DNA from: Epiperipatus broadwayi
Taxonomy: Eukaryota; Onychophora; Udeonychophora; Euonychophora; Peripatidae
Reading direction: 5' to 3'
DNA length: 64,000 bases
NCBI GenBank assembly: GCA_028023455.1
Contig: JAQFVV010012395.1
Location: forward strand, 1,486,001-1,550,000
Shown: positions 36,646 through 48,644 of the stretch, piece after piece
Layout of the letters: each line of letters begins with the position of its first letter
Position numbering within the stretch: position 1 is the stretch's first letter
The notes under the pieces: model-generated
What the model was told of the DNA's origin: nothing
Seen by the model: the letters and a program-made list of their open reading frames with translations, nothing else
Databases searched by the model: none
Position numbers and translations under genes: made by a program

Positions 36646-37185
36646 ATTATTTCAATTGTAAACATTCAAAGATCAGCCTTTCAAGCTAATTGTGCATGCG
36701 TCTTCTGCGAGTGTTAAATAATAAATGAATACTTCACTCTACAGTACAAGATATAGTATTTATGCAGGAATAAAAGGAATCCTCTTATTCCTACAACTCA
36801 AATTCTTTTATATGAGCAAATCTGAAGTACTGTTGAATAAAGCGTGAGAGTAGAATTCTCACTTTAAATTACTATCTACGATGTTATGATGAATGACGTC
36901 ATGAAATTGTCTAGAATTTACTAAACGTCACTCTAAGTGAAACTTAATTATAAGTAAATAAGCAATTATTTTTATATAACGCTATGCATACAATTGTATA
37001 CATTCAAAGATCAGCCTTTCAAGCTAATTGTGCATGCATCTTCTGCGAGTGTTAAATAATAAATGAATACTTCACTCTACAGTGACGCATGCACAATTAG
37101 CTTGAAAGGCTGATCTTTGAATGTATACAATTGTATGCATAGCGTTATATAAAAATAATTGCTTATTTACTTATTATTTCAATTG
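36646..37185. mobile_element. Unclassified insertion with 13-bp flanking repeats, direct repeats and a terminal inverted repeat
   Basis: ATTATTTCAATTG occurs exactly at 36646-36658 and 37173-37185 and brackets a 514-bp segment. Inside, an approximately 85-bp unit beginning ACATTCAAAGATCAGCCTTT is present twice in direct orientation (about 36662 and 37001) with few mismatches, and once more inverted (37087-37124). The interior is richer in CpG than the surroundings and contains a TGACGTCA palindrome near 36894-36901. Direct terminal repeats joined to an inverted copy resemble the layout of Penelope-like elements. No reverse transcriptase is present, so the class is undecided. Confidence 0.65.
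36951..37173. repeat. Perfect 87-bp inverted repeat with 49-bp spacer
   Basis: 36951-37037 and 37087-37173 are exact reverse complements by direct reading, separated by 37038-37086. The transcript of either strand would form a long hairpin. It forms the right end of the insertion described above. Confidence 0.9.
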
Positions 37186-37189
37186 ATAA

Positions 37190-40100
37190 CTTTCTCACTC
37201 ATAAACACATTCTTTTGGATTGATTGTGTTGCTGTTAGCACTTAGCTTAAATGGCTCAATTTGTAGATATATGTAATGTTCTTTGCTGGTATTACATTAT
37301 TTTATGGTAAAACTTCAAATTAAGATATGTATAGATTTAATAATTCCAATAAAATTTTTAGAAGTCAGTATTATATGAAGAAAAGTTTAACAAAAGACAG
37401 GAGATGGGGTCTAGTGAATGTGTTTTCTAATAAAACATATGAATAAATTTTAAAAATTCAAATTAAATAATATATATACATCCTATGTAATCATTAAAAT
37501 CAGTCATCACTTAGATAATTCCAATATCAATAACAATCAACAATCTCAACCCATTGTCATGGCAACTTGCTTTGTGTATATATTCAGATGAATGATTTAC
37601 ATTGTGTGCATATGTTGTTAAAATCTGCCAAATATTGAAGATGAAGGGATAAAAGTTTTTGGAGGAAGTTAAAATTATAAGAAATTGAAAATGAAAATAA
37701 AGGGAAATTATAGAAAATGAAAATTGGAACATTAATATAAGAGAAAATTTTGATCTAGCAGAGCAAGTAGTGAAGCTAAATTATAGAATAGTGATGAATT
37801 ATAAAAATATAAACAATAGAATACTAAAAATAAAAATATTGAAAGAAAGAGGAAAATGCATAAAGAAAGAATAAAAAAATTATCAGAGAAAGGGAGTGGT
37901 GAAAATAAAAAGACACAGCATAAAAAAATGAGAGAGGGGATGAAGAAACTAAAAAATTTAAAAAAAAATTTGATGAGGACAAAAAAAAATGATTAAAGAA
38001 AAATATGTTATAGAATTTGTGGACTTAGTTAGTGAGGTATTGAATAGCCTTAAGCTCTCAAATCAAAATGCTTTAGATTCTCCCACTTATTTATAAAAGT
38101 AGGTTTAGATAAGAGTGGCCGCTCTTGTCTTTTAAATAAATCTTGTGTTAAAGATTTGCAGAGGTCCCTACTGTCATTTTTTCAGGTGCATAGTTTTAAG
38201 GTTGTAGCCTTAATATGTATTACTTTATATGAAATGTGTATGTTAATGAATATATCCATACCATCTTATTGAAATTATTGATTATAATAAATCTTCAACT
38301 TAATAATTTTTGTTATGATTTTTTAATAGAAAATAATGTCAAACTATCAGACAATCAAGTATTTTTATGACTTTATCAATGTGCCTTTTCCTGCAAATCA
38401 ATTAACATTTATATACAGTTTATTCAATGGATAATTGTTTTTTATCAACATAATCATTTGAATATAGACTTTTTGATTATTAGTTGGAATATAAAAAGGA
38501 AGTAATATACGTATTTTTATTTCCTTTTTATATTATGCAGTCTATGATTATTGATATTTATCTCTGCACAAAATAAATCATTTAAAAAATGTTAATGAAG
38601 TATAATTTTAGTAAGGCTAAGCTATTACAAATTTAAAATAGTAAATATTCATATAGAAATATAGTATTTTAGCACTATTTATATATGTATAACACATACA
38701 AAATATTTTTTTTACAATTATATGTTAATAACTGTATAAATAAATATAATTTAATATATTAATATTTCTCTTTCAAAATTGGCCTATAAATTCCTATACA
38801 TAAATAATTCTACATATATTAATTTCTTTAATTATCTTTTTTGCTTTATTATATGAACTAAAAAAATTTCATATCCATATATAGTAGTCATTATACATTT
38901 CTGTCTCAGTCTTATGATATTTTAGTCTATTCTTTTGTTATATCTTGCCAACTGCTAAATTTATAAAAATAAAATCAAGATATTAATTTTAGCAGATACC
39001 TGTATATGCATTATACACTTATATTCAAAGTAATGCTAAGTTATTATTGTCACAGAATTGTATGAATATATATGTTTTTTTTTTTTTTTTGTGTGTATGT
39101 TTTTAGATGTAATATAAAACCAATCAAACTACTAATTAAAAACTGATGTTCCAAGCTGAAATCACAACTAGTTATAGTATTAATCTGATTCATTATTAAA
39201 ACAAAAATGAATTGCTTTGAGTTTATTATTCTAGATTATATAAGGATTTTTAGATCAAACTGTAGTTTATATGTGTGAAAACAAAGTATCACAATTTCCT
39301 GTACATATATTTGTCTTTAGTAGCTGAATAAAGTCTTGTAAGCACAACAAAAACAGTATACAACTATACATGTATGATTTGGGGTCATTTCTGAGGTCAG
39401 TGATGTTTTTAATCCCACATATGAAAATTTCATTACTAAAAAACATGAAATTAAGGAGAAGGGAGTAATATTTGGAGACATGCACAACAAAAACAAAAAA
39501 AATAAATAGTCTTCAAGACTTTTCTGTTCTAGATGATCTTCTTCAGAACAAAATAGAGTATAAGTGAAGGCTTATAGAGGCATTTTCAATAAAATGATTT
39601 AGAGAAGATAGAAAATATTTATGGGAAATAAAATAATGGAACTAAAATTGAAACTTCATATTTGGATTGCAGATGAGCTGTTTAAAAAGGTATTTGATGT
39701 AGAAACTGTCTAACTTCTTTTACAAAAAGATGCTGTTATTGTTATCTAACCTTTATAAATATTGAAAGAGGCTAAAGACAAAAAGGATATATTTAGTATA
39801 TTATTTTCTGGACATCTTATCAGTGTTCTCAGAAACAAGTTGTAGCAGTTTTTTCATTAAAAGAGTCATCCTTGTAAAGACTTTTCTACATCAATGCCAA
39901 TTTGCATTTGAAGAAATCTTAAATAACTGACTTTTTATAGGAAATCTGTGAGATGATAGTATCTTTCTAAAATTTGTTGATTTTTTTTAAAATTTTATTT
40001 TCATGTTGTTTTCCCTTTGTAAGGCCAAACATTTTTTCAAATACTATATGTATTGTCAACATTTAATATTCCTGTCTATATTTTTAAAATAATCCTCAAA

Positions 40101-40885
40101 CCTTTCATATATAATATTTTTTAAAAAAATTGTCCAATTGTTTAAACAATTTTTTTGATTCTGAATAATTTGGAGGTTATGCGAGTTGGCAAATTTAAAA
40201 ATTATGTCTAGCTTATGCAACATGTTTCCACTCACATCAGTCTTGTTAATATAATGTGATGGTTCACTATTCTCTTTTTTTAGGATTTATATTCTTTATA
40301 GTATTTACTTCCAATAATAAATTAAATTCAACTTTTCATTTATTTTTTAAATAATTCTTGATTTTTGTTGTTGTTCAGGTAGATGAAAATTGTTTTGTTA
40401 TTTGTTTTCTGCGTAAGACTTTTCATCATAAATATTAATGTTAAGTAAAATTTATTGGGGTTTCAGGATGTCAAGCAGCCATTAGTTGCATATTGTATAT
40501 TTTTGAGACTAGCTGATGAGTTATTTGATTTTGACTATTATTATATAGCTCAGTCTAGTCATTTGAATTAGTACTGTTATACTCCAACATTCATGATATC
40601 AAAAATGTTCAGTAACCAAGATACAAGGATTTTTTAAACTGGATTAATCTGTTATAATTAGCAAGCTAAGTGAATGAAAACTTTAAAAATCATAGTGGAA
40701 GGCAGCACTATTATTCTCAATGAAATCAGATTAATAAGGGCTTTGTACTTTAAAAAGACTAAAAAAGATATTTGAGTTTTTGAGTGGCTCTGCTAAAGGA
40801 TGTTATTAAGAAAATAACTTATGCAAAAAGTATGTAACATATGTATTTCATTAAAAATGTCACCTTTTTCATAACTATGATTTAA
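37190..40885. other. AT-rich stretch with a purine-biased tract and small hairpins
   Basis: About 37620-37995 is strongly purine-biased on the plus strand (GAAAATGAAAATAAAGGG-like), with no coding pattern. A perfect 14-bp inverted repeat (AATATAAAAAGGAA and its complement) lies at 38488-38501 and 38521-38534. Near 39500-39555 the minus strand has CTGAAGA, a weak stem, GAAA, and AGTCT/AGACT, a possible remnant of a Penelope-type hammerhead. No gene is supported. Confidence 0.45.
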
Positions 40886-40887
40886 TA

Positions 40888-41118
40888 GTATATAATACTT
40901 GGTTGTTAATGAACATATAGAAAAGGTATTTTTTTAATATTCAGCTTTATTACTGCCTATCATGCTTTCAATATATTTACTATATCATATGACATATAGT
41001 ATCATGAATATGATATAGTAAATACATTGAAAGCATGCTAGGCAGTAATAAAGCTTAATATTAAAAAAATATTTTTTCTGTGAGTATAGTGTTCAATAAC
41101 AACTAAGTATTATTACAT
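40888..41118. repeat. Foldback element, about 100-bp arms
   Basis: The left arm (about 40888-40988) and right arm (about 41014-41118) are near-complementary. They share CAGCTTTATTACTGCCTA against TAGGCAGTAATAAAGCTTA and CATGCTTTCAATRTATTTAC with ATATCA against TGATATAGTAAATAC. The loop is about 25 bases. No open frame. It fits a MITE or foldback insertion. Confidence 0.7.
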
Positions 41119-41119
41119 T

Positions 41120-43240
41120 AGCTCAGAAAAGAAGAAAATTCATAACAATTGAATTAATACTATATAATGAAATAAATGTGAAGAAGGGGGGAGGGGTTAA
41201 AGAAGTAATAATATTGTAACAATTTAAAAGGGTTAATAAAAGTTGCTACCGATTGTGAAAAACTCTTACTATAGATGAGATCAGTCTCTGTTTTATTATA
41301 TGCAGTGGATAAACTATTGTTTATGCTTTTTTTATATCTCACATGTCAGAACAAGTGAATGATAGTAAATAGACATTTTTCAAATAATTTATGGAAAATC
41401 AAAATTGAAGAACATCATTCTTAATGTAGATAGGTTACTACTGATAAATGTAACTAATCAGCATATCTTTTATTGATTATAACATAGTTTTTGTTTGTCT
41501 CTGAGAAACAGTTCTCTAAAACACCATATTGTTTTTAAAAGAATCTATATTAGAATAAGGGTTTATAATAATGAATCTGATAGTTTTTGCACTATTAAAA
41601 ATGTTATAATTAATATATTACTCAATTGAATGTAAACACCAAGCATATAATGCCTGAAGATACACTAGATGACAATTACAAATTAAAGATTAATGTATAG
41701 AGTAGCATCAGAAATCATTTGATATGTTAATAACAATTTATACCTGTAAAAAAATAAAACTAAACATGAAGGTGATAAAACTTCTAGCAATTGATTTTAA
41801 ATTTTATTGTAAATATGTGAATATTTGGACAGATTTTTAGTTTCCATTGATGCATTTATTGAAAATAGTGAATTTGGAAAATTGCTGCAGATTGACACTT
41901 GTCAAACTTGAAATCACAAGTTTAGTGCTCATAGATGCACAACACCTTCCAAATGATGATTATATTCTGGGTTCTTTACTGTCAGTCTAAAAATAGCTAT
42001 ACAAGTTAAGTACGAATAACTAGATGAGTTCATTATTGGCCATCTATTGGAAAAAGTCTAAGCTTGAAAAATATTCAGCTATTTGAAGGAATTTTCAAAC
42101 TGTATATGGATGACATGATCATGGCATTTTCATATTCTAATCATTGTACTAAAATGCTTTTCATTATATTTCAGGAGTTATCCTAAAAGGAAGTACTTTT
42201 AAGAATACCAAGAATTTTTTAAAAAATGAATTCATAAATTAGATGTAAATGCTCTGTTTAAAACATACACTTAAAATTGTCTTACTATAGATACATAAAA
42301 ATATATGTTTTATTAGAAAAGATTATAATCTATGGAATTAATTGAAATAAAAGCTAAAACTGAGTAAAAATAAATTGAAAGCACTGTTGTGAAGTTTAAA
42401 AAGATGGTAGAGCATTTTATATAGATATTCTTTATGTTATTAATGAGTATCACCTTAACAATAATTTAAAACAAGCTGTTATTAGCAGCAGTCAATTTTC
42501 CACACAGTAGTGCTACTCAGTGCAAGCTTTAGTAATCAATGGATGTAGGAGGTTGCATTAGATCCTTAGATGTAGGTGCAGTGCTCTCAAATCCAAAGCT
42601 CCTCACTGATGAAAGCCACAAGATAGAAACTAGTCTAGGGATATTAGATGAGTAGGCACGAGATGGGGATTTTATGCACAACCCTTTCAGCATCCATTGA
42701 TTACTAAGACTTGTACTGGTGACTCTACTATATGTCGAGTTGGCTACTGTTTAACAATAATTGTTAATTTAATCTATAATTAACATAGAAATCATCAATA
42801 TTGTTAAAATAGTGCTGTAAAAACCTGTAATCAAAGAAATATTAGATGACAGTGCAAAACATTTCCAAATTAATTTTGACATTTGACTTTTCTTAGAGGG
42901 GAGCACTATGTGTTATAGCAGCCATCAATTGCCTTTAATTATATTATTCTATTAAAATCAGGTTATATGGATAATATTGGACTGGATAATTATTAAACAA
43001 AATAGTGCTTCTTACTGAGGAAAGTCATTCACTGAATTTGATACTACTATCTGGTATATGTTGACTAATCAAATGCAAATTAAATATAAGCTAGATGTGT
43101 CCTGTTAATTTTGATATTTTTATTATAAGAAAAAAAAGTTTAATATAGCATAGAAATTATACAAGTTTTCCTCTTGATTTACATATATGATATTTATTCA
43201 CCTAGGTCATAAACCTGACCCCTTTCTTTTTTTTTTTTTT
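41120..43240. other. AT-rich stretch with a 15-bp inverted repeat bracketing a less AT-rich segment
   Basis: AGTAATCAATGGATG at 42531-42545 is the exact complement of 42691-42705 and brackets a less AT-rich 145-bp segment. This may be a small unclassified element. A G-rich string GGGGGGAGGGG lies near 41187-41197. No gene is supported. Confidence 0.45.
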
Positions 43241-43249
43241 ACTAGTATT

Positions 43250-43540
43250 TTATTTTATGCATTGTTGAGTAGAGATGCTTTTTTTCTTTTATCTTTTGGA
43301 ATCCAGTTTTACAGTTAATCCATGTTCCTAGAGCAATTATAAACTTGTTGTTCTTCTTTAAAAGCTTTAAGACTAAAAAGCTGATATCAGAAATTACTTC
43401 TTTTTCTAAATAAATAAAAGAAGCTGTAAACAGCAATGGGAGGAAAGTGTGATATGAATTATGAATAATGATTTTCAAACTATATCCTTTTCCCAGAAAG
43501 TCCCTGCCTATATATGCAAATGTTTGTTTAATTTTTATAA
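43250..43540 (-). pseudogene. Probable LINE reverse transcriptase fragment
   Basis: The 105-codon minus-strand frame contains PLLFTASFIYLEKEVISDIS and, later, LGTWINCKTGFQKIKEKKHL. These resemble the GPLLFxxYINDLE... segment and the downstream L..W...W.M.FN..K segment of CR1/L2-like or related reverse transcriptases. The intervening catalytic F-A-D-D motif is not legible (FLVLKLLK in its place). It is a plausible degenerate fragment. Confidence 0.4.
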
Positions 43541-43559
43541 AAATAAAATATTTCATCAT

Positions 43560-44538
43560 TGACTATTATTTTAGACTTTTTTTATTATTGTTGTTGAATT
43601 GTCAATTTATACTACACACACTCTTATATTGTTCTTTTGTTATATAAGCTCATATGATAGATCTAATTTATTTGAATATTTAATTAAATAACTTTATTTT
43701 GAAATATTTGAAGTTTAATTTTTTATTATACAATCGATTTTTTCTATTTTTTATTTTTTGTTTACTTCAAATGGATTATTTGATAAAAACATCTATAAAG
43801 AATCATACATATTTAAAACATTTTTAAATGTTATTATTATTTGTAAATAAAATATCCATTTTTCTTGACTTTCATCTGAATTGATTAAAGAAACCACAAA
43901 GTAAGTCTTTTCTGATTTGCCTGATTAAATAAAGAGCATAAAACTACCAGGTAGATGATTTTATTAATTATCTCTACCAAAGAAAAAGAAGTAGCAAGAA
44001 ATGAATTTTAAATGTACCTCACAACTTCAATTTACAGACAGTTTTATGATTCAACAATTTCACAGACTGTTCCCTATATAGTAGTGGTTTAGTAATAGAT
44101 GTGGTAAGCCATTCTAGTCTCTTAAATAAAAATATATGGAGTCTGAGGTGAGCATAATTATATATATTTTTATTTTTTATTTTTTCTGACAAAAAAAAAA
44201 AGATGTTTTTAATTTTTTAAATTTTGATCTAAGCATTGAAAATTAAAATATTTATTTTTTCTTGTTGTTTTTCAAAGTTACATGTTAGGGGAATAAAGCT
44301 TAAATGAATTTTTAATGGGAATTAGAATATGGAATAACAATTGTAAAGAATGGATTAATAGGTTTTAGTTTGAGTGTTTTGTAATTTTAGTATGTATTCT
44401 TCATTTGGAACGTACAATTTTTTTTGATGATGCAGATATGATTAACTGTAATTTTATATTGGACTATTTCCATCATCTAATATGTGTGTTGAATGTCTTT
44501 AGAAAAGTTTAATTTTATTTAAATATTCCAAATACATT
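43560..44538. other. AT-rich stretch, nothing recognised
   Basis: No structure or coding pattern seen. Confidence 0.5.
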
Positions 44539-44657
44539 CAACTGTTAGTAATATCACAGCAAACAGATTAGTATATGCACCAATTGTTAGTAATATCACA
44601 GCAAACAGATTAGTATATGTACCAACTGTTAGTAATATCACAGCAAATGGGTTAGTT
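44539..44657. repeat. 42-bp minisatellite, about 2.8 copies
   Basis: Units start with CAAYTGTTAGTAATATCACA at 44539, 44581 and 44623. The first two differ at two positions or so, and the third is truncated after GCAAATGGGTTAG. Confidence 0.85.
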
Positions 44658-44659
44658 TT

Positions 44660-46746
44660 TGTTTAAATTGTATAAAATTTGACTACTATGACTTAAGGAG
44701 GAAAAGGACAGTTCAGATTAGGATGCTATAATTTTTTTTAAATAGTATGATTTTTTTTTTTAAACACTAATCTTTTTTGTAGTAATTTTACTTCAGTAAA
44801 CTTCATTTTTTATTTGACATAAAATTTAAAAGAATTTATTTTTTGTAAACTTCTTATATTATTAGTAAATGAACAAAAACATTTTATGTTTAAAAAAATA
44901 ATGTAATTTTTTTTGCTATTATATTACTTAAATAAGTATATAAAAAAAGAGCAGCTTATATTTAAAAACAATATTTCTTATTTATGAATTACAGAGTTGA
45001 TGCTAATTTACCATATTTTTACATACAATTATAAACTTCAAGTAATGCAAATTCAAATATTGAACCTTTTCTCAAGTGCATTTCTACACTATTTTATATA
45101 ATTAAGTGGCATTAGATAAGGATTTAAATGCATAAACTTTCTGGCATTTATTGATTATTATAGCTTATACTAGATGGTTGTGTGGAGAGACTTGCTATTA
45201 TTTTAATAGCTTGTGCAACGAAATGATTCATTTGAATAGATATATAGATCTAATAAAGAGAAGTTGATCTAGGAGCATTTAGATATCTTTCACACATTTG
45301 AATAATTTTTTTATTTTGTTTTGAAATTAAATCTTAATTGATTCAATTTTTAAATATTTCAGTGATTTAACTATTATTTTTAGGAAAATGGGGAGAAAAA
45401 ATTGTTTTTATTAATATTCCACAATTAATGTTTAATTTGTTATTGCTTAATAAGATTTGGGTGTTTGATATTTGAAATTAATTGAAGGTAATTGGGATGG
45501 AAGAGGGTGACTTGTTTGCTCTGGAATTCATTTATAGAAATATTCAGAGTAAAAAAAAATGCCTATATTATATTGGTAAAGGCATCTCATTTGCTTTTAT
45601 AGTTCAATGTGATTGGAATAACATTTAATTCTTTTATTTGTAGAAGTTAAATAGTTTTGCATACACTTTTTGTAATATTTAACAGGATGTTCTATGATGA
45701 TAACTATTATATCTATCTGATCTTTCCCATTATTTTATAGGTACAATATGCAATTTATAACGAGCTCTTAAAAGTATAATTTTAAAGTCTGTTTTGGATA
45801 TGTGATTTTTCTGCACTTTGAGTACTTGAACAATGAGTAGTGGCTTTATAATACGATCTATGGTAAAATATCAGTTGCAAGAGCATGAAATATAGTACTG
45901 TAATACTATAATATGATGAAGCTGTTAATTGTTAGGGGAATTAAAAGAAACCTGGATTATATCTAAATTTTGTGAATGTTCTATAATTGATTTATTCAAT
46001 CCTATCAGATATATATGTGAAATAATTTCAATATATAATACAATAATTAAAAGTAAAAATAAAGATGAAAAATATTTGATACATTTGTTTTATTAAAAAA
46101 AAAAAGATATAAAAATTGATATGATTAAAATGTATTTTAAGTTAAGCTAACATTACTTAATTCAATGACTGATTAATTAGTTTTTTCATAATGTGAATAT
46201 CTATAAACACTTTGTGTCTTTTATTGGTGCTATAATTTGTTCTTATTTCTGTTATATTAAGTTTTACATAATACATATTAAAATACAAGTAATGGATATG
46301 TAATTTATTATTATGTGTTCATGTGAAGACATTGAGCTCCACAATCTGCCATCTATCACTCTACTAAAACAAACGTGACCCTAGATAGGTGTTTTTATGT
46401 AAAAGATAGGTTTAAAATATTAAACTACCAATACTTACTGATTGGCCCTGTTTTATCCCCCCTCCCTCTTTTTAATAAAAGATTATATTAGATTCAAAAA
46501 ATTTGATTGACTGAATAGATAAATATTAGTGCTATACATTTTGTGAGTCTTCATTAGGATGAGATGACAATTTCTTTTACTTATTCTAGCTGCTTAGAAT
46601 GATAATACATTATTTCATTTGTAATGTAACTTTCTCATCAGCATTTAATGATTGCAAACTCTGAATGAGGAAAAGCCATTACAAGCAATCTCCATGTGAA
46701 TAAAGATGTATATATATATTAATTCTAATATTTTCACGAATAAAAG
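44660..46746. other. AT-rich stretch, nothing recognised
   Basis: No supported gene, RNA or repeat. Confidence 0.5.
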
Positions 46747-46868
46747 ATGTCATATTATTATTACTATTTGCGGGATATTCCGTGTAGTGAAAAAGCTAAA
46801 TGCTGACGTCAGCATTTAGCTTTTTCACTACACGGAATATCCCGCAAATAGTAATAATAATATGACAT
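46747..46868. repeat. Perfect 122-bp palindrome without spacer
   Basis: Every base from ATGTCATATT at 46747 to 46807 is matched by its complement from 46808 to AATATGACAT at 46868. The centre is CTGACGTCAG. There is no loop and no mismatch. The arms are less AT-rich than their surroundings and contain several CpGs (TTTGCGGGATATTCCGTG). The sequence outside the palindrome diverges at once. It may be a foldback insertion or a recent inverted duplication. Confidence 0.9.
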
Positions 46869-46869
46869 A

Positions 46870-47500
46870 TATATATACAGATTCATACTAATTGCAAGTC
46901 ATAATAAATATGCATATTTGATTATGCATAAATTAATAAAAAAAAATTAAGTATAGGTATAACTACATAAATTAGTATAGTAATTAAACACTTAAGTATA
47001 TTAATAGCTATAAACTTACTATATGCATTAAGAGCTTGTAGTGTAACAGTTTGTGTATTATACTAGCCAAGCCTATGTAGACTGAGTAATACATTTTGAA
47101 CTTTTTTTTTATGATGCAAATAGGCTTAAGACTTTTATTCATTCCATAGCTGGAGCAAATTTAACCTAGTTGATTATAGAATATTAAATGAAGTAACATC
47201 CTAAATCCTGGTACTCAGCAGTTATCTAGCAGCCTTTTCAGTCATGCCTTTTTCTTTATTGTTCTACTTTAAAGAGAGGCACTTCCATGTAACATTATTT
47301 AAAAACTATTTTATCTACTATTCAATTTTATTATATTTGTTTCTCATTATTTAAACAGTACATTATACCCCTCTTCATCACATTTTAAATATATTATTCT
47401 TGTTACCTTCACCCATTTTATTTTTTTTAAGCAATATCTTATTTTGTCTTATCAAATATTTTACCATACATTATTTTTATTTTAGAATTTTAAATTAGCT
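46870..47500. other. AT-rich stretch, nothing recognised
   Basis: No supported feature before the GC-rich hairpin at 47502. Confidence 0.5.
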
Positions 47501-47501
47501 T

Positions 47502-47532
47502 GGGGAGGGGGGTCATTACAATTCCCCTCCCC
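47502..47532. repeat. GC-rich hairpin in AT-rich DNA
   Basis: GGGGAGGGG (47502-47510) pairs perfectly with CCCCTCCCC (47524-47532) across a 13-base AT-rich loop. The composition contrasts strongly with the surroundings. Confidence 0.8.
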
Positions 47533-47710
47533 CAAAAACTGAATAATTATAATTATATGCTTTTTTATTAACTTGCCATGTCTGTTACATTTTTGTCTGT
47601 ATGTCTACATTTTTGAAATTTGCTCTGGCTGAAATTTTTTTAGTTTTAACAAAATAATATGTAAAAAAAATTTTTTTTAAATAATGCTTTTATGTAAACA
47701 GTACTAACTG

Positions 47711-47971
47711 ACTAAAAAATAGGAAAAAACTGAATCTCGTTTAATTTGCCATTCTTGGAAAATATCAGAAATCATAAAAATCTAGACTTGTTATAAAAGA
47801 ATTGGAAATTGCTGGAATATTGTATTTCATAAAAGCATTTGAGGTCTTTTTGATTTATTTGAGCCTCAAATGCTTTTATGAAATGAGAATATTCCTGCAG
47901 ATTTTTATGATCTCATATTTTTCAAGAATGGCAAATTAAACTAGATTCAGTTTTTTTTTTTCTACTTTTTA
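47711..47971. repeat. Foldback element with about 110-130-bp arms
   Basis: The left arm (47711-47844) and right arm (47864-47971) are complementary with interruptions. The inner 20 bases at each side of the loop (47825-47844 and 47864-47883) are perfectly complementary. Outer parts share AACTGAATCT, TTTAATTTGCCATTCTTG and ATCATAAAAATCT. The left arm has about 25 extra bases. No coding content. Confidence 0.75.
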
Positions 47972-48158
47972 GTTGGATTATTTTTTTACATATTTTTTTT
48001 TTTTTGTTTCAATACTTTATTCTTTTATTCTTAAAATATTATTGTAAGATATAATTGCTTATTAAGTCTTATAAGGTTATTTATTAGTTGTAATTAATAA
48101 ATGTAAAAATACCACAATAAATTTATTAAAAAAGGAAGGAGATAGGACAAACCTTATT

Positions 48159-48643
48159 AGATTGTTATTAAAGATTATTCTTGTCTTCAGCAATGAATTC
48201 ATCAAATTATATATTGTTTAGAAGTTTTTAAGAAGTTCAAATACTGAAATATTGGACTGGGCAATGACACATGGATTTGAACTTCTGATATCACTGTATT
48301 AAATGATGATCAAAACTTATTAGATCATTATTAAATATTATTCTTGTTTTCAATAATGAATTCATCAAATTATATATTGTTTATATGTTTTTAAGAAGTT
48401 CAAATACTGAAATATGGAACTGGACAATGATGCATGAATTTAAATTTCTGATATCACTTGTACTAAATGATGATCAAAACTTATTAGATCATTATTAAAG
48501 ATTATTCTTGTTTTCAGCAATGAATTAATCAAATTATATATTGTTTAGATGTTTTTAAGAAGTTCAAATACTGAAGTATGGAACTGGACAATGATCGCAT
48601 AGATTTGAACTTCTGAAATCACTATACTAAATGATGATCATGT
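48159..48643. repeat. Three tandem units of 163-164 bp
   Basis: Units start at 48159, 48322 and 48486 with AGATYRTTATTAAAKATTAT. Each carries AGAAGTTCAAAT and, about 50 bases on, a version of its complement ATTTGAACTTCT, so each unit can form a hairpin. Divergence between units is modest. No hammerhead core (CTGANGA with GAAA) was found on either strand. Confidence 0.85.
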
Positions 48644-48644
48644 A

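Noticed and set aside
36885-36915. TGATGA, an ATGACGTCAT palindrome and GAAA, resembling a hammerhead core
   Set aside because: Position C3 is A, and neither stem III nor stem I partners could be found. The palindrome explains the stem II appearance.
42590-42630. CTGATGA followed by GAAA
   Set aside because: The segment between does not form stem II and no cleavage triplet or stem I is present.
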